From an uncultured Eubacteriales bacterium (GTDB lineage: Bacteria > Bacillota > Clostridia > UMGS1883 > UMGS1540), in the NCBI GenBank assembly GCA_900552775.1, contig USAP01000056.1, positions 1-10,468 of the forward strand: a stretch of DNA of 10,468 bases. The letters run 5' to 3'. Positions 8,045-10,468 of this stretch are shown here, piece by piece. The translations under genes and the position numbers were made by a program. Each line of letters begins with the position of its first letter. Positions within the stretch are counted from its first letter, which is position 1. Under the pieces are notes generated by a model. That model saw only the letters and a program-made list of their open reading frames with translations. It was not told where the DNA came from and did not search any database.

Positions 8045-8626
8045 ATGAAAAAAATCGGAATTTACGGCGGAACTTTTGATCCGATTCATTTTGGACATAT
8101 CAAAGCTGCTGAAAATGTACTGAAAACATTGCGGCTTGACCTTATTATTTTTGTTCCGGCAGGAATGCCGCCGCATAAAGAAGGCAAATACAATATAACG
8201 GCAGGGGACAGGCTTTTGATGTGTAAGCTTGCCACGGAAAATAATCCCCGTTTTATTGTGTCAGACTATGAAGTGCGTCACGGGGGCAAAAGTTATACGT
8301 ATAAAACTCTTGAGTTTTTTAAACGTGAATTTCCGGGGGACGAGCTGTTTTTTATTATGGGTGACGAAGCTTACGCCGGTTTTAGCACATGGAAGAAACC
8401 GGAAACGATTCGTTCTTTGGCGAAGCTTATAGTTGTAAAAAGAACGGGCGAGAATTTAAAAGACAGCGATACGGTTATACTTGTGGAAGAAGAGCCTTTT
8501 ATTGTTTCTTCAAGTGAAGTAAGAAATATAGCTGTATGCGGAGGTTCGCTCATAGGACTTGTTCCGCAGGCAGTTTGTGAATACATAGAGAAAAATAATT
8601 TATATCGGAGTGAAAAAACTAAATGA
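8045..8626 (+). CDS. nadD: Nicotinate-nucleotide adenylyltransferase
   Basis: A 193-residue cytosolic enzyme that joins nicotinate mononucleotide and ATP to deamido-NAD, the shared step of de novo and salvage NAD synthesis. The nucleotidyltransferase signature is present: GGTFDPIHFGH at residues 8-18, PPHK at 42-45 and the C-terminal SSSEVR at 155-160 that contacts ATP phosphates. FFIMGDEAYAGFSTWKKPE (102-120) is the family's substrate-binding region, with GDEAYAGF where many members have GADSL-type residues. GGAG lies nine bases before the ATG. Its end overlaps yqeK by four bases, the usual arrangement, implying coupled translation. Confidence 0.96.
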   Translation: MKKIGIYGGTFDPIHFGHIKAAENVLKTLRLDLIIFVPAGMPPHKEGKYNITAGDRLLMCKLATENNPRFIVSDYEVRHGGKSYTYKTLEFFKREFPGDELFFIMGDEAYAGFSTWKKPETIRSLAKLIVVKRTGENLKDSDTVILVEEEPFIVSSSEVRNIAVCGGSLIGLVPQAVCEYIEKNNLYRSEKTK

Positions 8627-9207
8627 GCGCAGACGAAATGATAAGTATACTCAAAGATACCTTAAAACCTTCACGCTTTGAGCACACACTCGGTGTTGCT
8701 GACACTGCAAAAAAGCTGGCGGAGTTTTACGGCTGCGACACGGAAAAAGCTTATGTTGCCGGATTACTTCATGACTGCGCTAAAAATATTCCGCATGATG
8801 AAGCAATAAAAATGTGCCGTGAAAATTCGATTTTTCTTAAAGAAATATGCATTCAGGAACCGAGCCTTATTCATGCGGTTCTGGGAGCTTTTTTGGCAGA
8901 GACAAAATTCGGCGTAAGTGACAGAGATATTTTAAATGCAATATATTATCACACCACAGGACAAGAAAATATGCCTCTGCTGACGAAAATCATCTATATA
9001 TCCGATGCTATAGAGCCGACAAGAACACATGCGGGTGTGGAACTTTTAAGAAAAACCGTTTATGAAAATCTTGACGAAGCTCTTGTAAGGTCTATAGACG
9101 CTACCATCAGGCATATTATAAACAAAGGCGGACTTTTGGATTGCGACACCGTTGCTGCGAGAAATTATCTTTTAAAAAAAGCTCCGTGCACGGTGTGTGC
9201 TGAATAA
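8623..9207 (+). CDS. yqeK: YqeK-type HD hydrolase, probable symmetrical Ap4A hydrolase
   Basis: A 194-residue HD-domain metalloenzyme. Characterised YqeK proteins split diadenosine tetraphosphate into two ADP in bacteria lacking ApaH. The metal ligands can be read: H21 (RFEHTLG), H50-D51 (LLHDCAKN), H84 (IHAVLGA), H110 (YYHTTG) and D128 (YISDAIEPTR). The SDAIEPxR motif is specific to this family. The start overlaps the nadD stop (ATGA), with GGAG 12 bases upstream inside nadD. The gene ends in tandem TAA TAA codons. In most Bacillota rsfS comes next; here it is replaced by a sugar kinase homologue. Confidence 0.94.
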   Translation: MSADEMISILKDTLKPSRFEHTLGVADTAKKLAEFYGCDTEKAYVAGLLHDCAKNIPHDEAIKMCRENSIFLKEICIQEPSLIHAVLGAFLAETKFGVSDRDILNAIYYHTTGQENMPLLTKIIYISDAIEPTRTHAGVELLRKTVYENLDEALVRSIDATIRHIINKGGLLDCDTVAARNYLLKKAPCTVCAE

Positions 9208-9228
9208 TAACGAAAGGCGGAACCGAAA

Positions 9229-10329
9229 ATGAATACTGATAAATTGAACAAAATTATAAAAGCTTTTTGTCTGCCAGGAGAAATTACGGATATAAAGCCT
9301 ATAGTGACAGGGCATATTAATACAACATACAGGGTTACGGTTGAGGAAAACGGTATTAAAAAACCGTATACTTTCCAGACAATTAACAAATATGTTTTCA
9401 AAAACCCGGAACTTGTAATGGATAATATCCTGAAGGTTACAACGCATCTGAAAAAGAAAATTTCCGAGGCCGGAGGAGATCCTGAGAGAGAATGTCTTAC
9501 GGTTATAATGTCTCACGACAATCTCCCATATTATATAGATGAAAACGGAGAATACTGGCGCGTTTACAGTTTTGTTGACGATTCTTATACGGTTGATGTT
9601 GTTGAAACGCCGGCACAGCTTGAGAGCGCGGGTCGCGGCTTCGGCAGATTTCAACAAATGCTTGCCGATTTTCCCATGTCGGAGCTTGCGGAGACAATAC
9701 CGTCATTTCATGATACGGAGTTAAGGCTTTCTCAGCTTGAAGAAGCCGTCGCGGAAGACAGATGCGGCAGAGCATCATCGGTTGCGGATGAAATAGATTT
9801 TTTCAGAAAAAGAAAAGAAGTTATGTGCTCGCTTGTTAAAATGCAGAAAGAAGGAAAGCTTCCTCTTAGAGTTACGCATAATGATACAAAATTCAATAAT
9901 ATTCTCATTGATAACAAAACAAACGAAGCTTTGTGCGTTATAGATCTTGATACGGTTATGCCGGGGCTTTCCGTACACGATTTTGGAGATGCAATAAGAT
10001 TTGCGGCAAACAGTGCGGAAGAAGATGAAACTAATCTTGAAAAAGTATATCTTGACAAGGAACTTTATAAGGCTTTTACAAAGGGATTTATCTCAGAACT
10101 GGCGGGTTTTGTGACGGACGAGGAAATACGTCTCATGCCGCTGGGCGCCTTAGTAATTACCTTAGAGCTTGCGTCAAGATTTCTTGCGGATTATATAAAC
10201 GGTGACGTTTATTTTAAAATTCACAGAGACGGGCAGAATCTTGACAGAGCAAGATGTCAGATGAAGCTTGCAAGCTCTATGGAAGAGAATATGGACTTTA
10301 TGAAAAAAATTACCGAAGAATATCTGTAA
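9229..10329 (+). CDS. nahK: N-acetylhexosamine 1-kinase-like phosphotransferase (APH fold)
   Basis: A 366-residue cytosolic kinase of the aminoglycoside-phosphotransferase fold. It resembles Bifidobacterium longum NahK (LnpB), which phosphorylates GlcNAc and GalNAc at C1, along its length: GHINTTY (28-34) in the nucleotide loop, EYWRVYSFVDD (108-118), ETIPSFHDT (155-163), RVTHNDTKFNNIL (214-226) holding the catalytic-loop Asp219, and IDLDTVMPG...DFGDAIRF (238-258) with metal ligands. The comparison is from memory, and substrate choice among N-acetylhexosamines is inferred; database names for relatives include phosphotransferase and mucin desulfatase. AAAGGCGG is eight bases before the ATG. 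No lnpA-type phosphorylase or galT-like partner is in view, but the sequence ends just downstream. The 21-base gap from yqeK suggests one transcript, an odd partner for NAD and Ap4A genes. Confidence 0.85.
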   Translation: MNTDKLNKIIKAFCLPGEITDIKPIVTGHINTTYRVTVEENGIKKPYTFQTINKYVFKNPELVMDNILKVTTHLKKKISEAGGDPERECLTVIMSHDNLPYYIDENGEYWRVYSFVDDSYTVDVVETPAQLESAGRGFGRFQQMLADFPMSELAETIPSFHDTELRLSQLEEAVAEDRCGRASSVADEIDFFRKRKEVMCSLVKMQKEGKLPLRVTHNDTKFNNILIDNKTNEALCVIDLDTVMPGLSVHDFGDAIRFAANSAEEDETNLEKVYLDKELYKAFTKGFISELAGFVTDEEIRLMPLGALVITLELASRFLADYINGDVYFKIHRDGQNLDRARCQMKLASSMEENMDFMKKITEEYL

Positions 10330-10468
10330 AATAAAGGAATACCATCATGGCGGCCTGTGTGGGATGCGCGCATGGTAGGGATGCGAGAGTAAGCAGGATC
10401 AGGCATTGGCAGGTATGTTTCCACATGGGGATCGTCTCCTTTTCTTTCGTAATGGTGTCTGTCAAGTG
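10330..10468 (+). other. Unassigned G-rich 3' edge with candidate starts on both strands
   Basis: I do not recognise this stretch. On the plus strand AAAGGA (10333-10338) sits eight bases before ATG at 10347, which opens a frame of 40 codons still open at the edge (begins MAACVGCAHG). On the minus strand AAGGAGA (10441-10435) sits eight bases before ATG at 10426, opening a 38-codon frame (begins MWKHTCQCLILLTLASL) that ends inside nahK at 10310. Neither resembles a family I know. Structure is dense: TACCAT 10340-10345 with ATGGTA 10372-10377, palindrome ATGCGCGCAT 10364-10373, direct repeat GGGATGCG at 10361 and 10378, and hairpin GGGGA/TCTCC 10427-10439 followed by TTTTCTTT. GC is about 53 percent. 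It could be a gene start, a structured RNA or a mobile-element edge. Confidence 0.35.

Noticed and set aside
10357..10361. 5' end of a group II intron at GTGTG
   Set aside because: Five matching bases are expected by chance; no domain V, reverse transcriptase or defined exon junction is in view. Kept only as a test in the findings.

Overview
This 10.5 kb window looks like chromosomal DNA from a low-to-mid GC Bacillota, most likely a clostridial and plausibly gut-associated anaerobe. The evidence is a long-form hibernation factor, RNase M5, an L27 with a cleavable N-terminal extension beside its protease Prp, an L21 leader RNA, and the order rplU-prp-rpmA-obg-nadD-yqeK. All confident genes are on the plus strand and none shows a frameshift. 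No tRNA, rRNA, CRISPR array or recognisable insertion sequence was seen.

Region 1 (4-4258) holds an amidohydrolase of the methylthioadenosine/S-adenosylhomocysteine deaminase type. Two multi-spanning membrane glycosyltransferases of the GT-C kind follow, overlapping by 4 bases. The second is a GT39 protein O-mannosyltransferase homologue with an extra discoidin-like outer domain near its N-terminus. This pair suggests protein or cell-surface glycosylation from polyprenyl-phosphate sugars.

Region 2 (4347-5520) holds the ribosome hibernation factor hpf and the 5S rRNA maturation nuclease rnmV, closed by a 15-bp terminator hairpin.

Region 3 (5552-6669) is a ribosomal protein unit. A near-consensus sigma-A promoter starts an RNA whose first bases form an L21 leader, followed by rplU, prp and rpmA and then a good intrinsic terminator. 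Prp removes the L27 extension, so protease and substrate are made together.

Region 4 (about 6670-10329) holds obg, nadD and yqeK, then an N-acetylhexosamine 1-kinase homologue where rsfS would often sit. The kinase points to salvage of GlcNAc or GalNAc from host or dietary glycans. A six-codon reading frame with its own well-placed ribosome binding site overlaps the obg start.

The last 139 bases (10330-10468) are the least explained part: G-rich, with several inverted and direct repeats and a plausible ribosome binding site plus start on each strand. It may be a new gene start, a structured RNA or the edge of a mobile element. Most of the window is ordinary housekeeping; the items worth a second look are the obg leader frame, the fused O-mannosyltransferase, the kinase position and the 3' edge.
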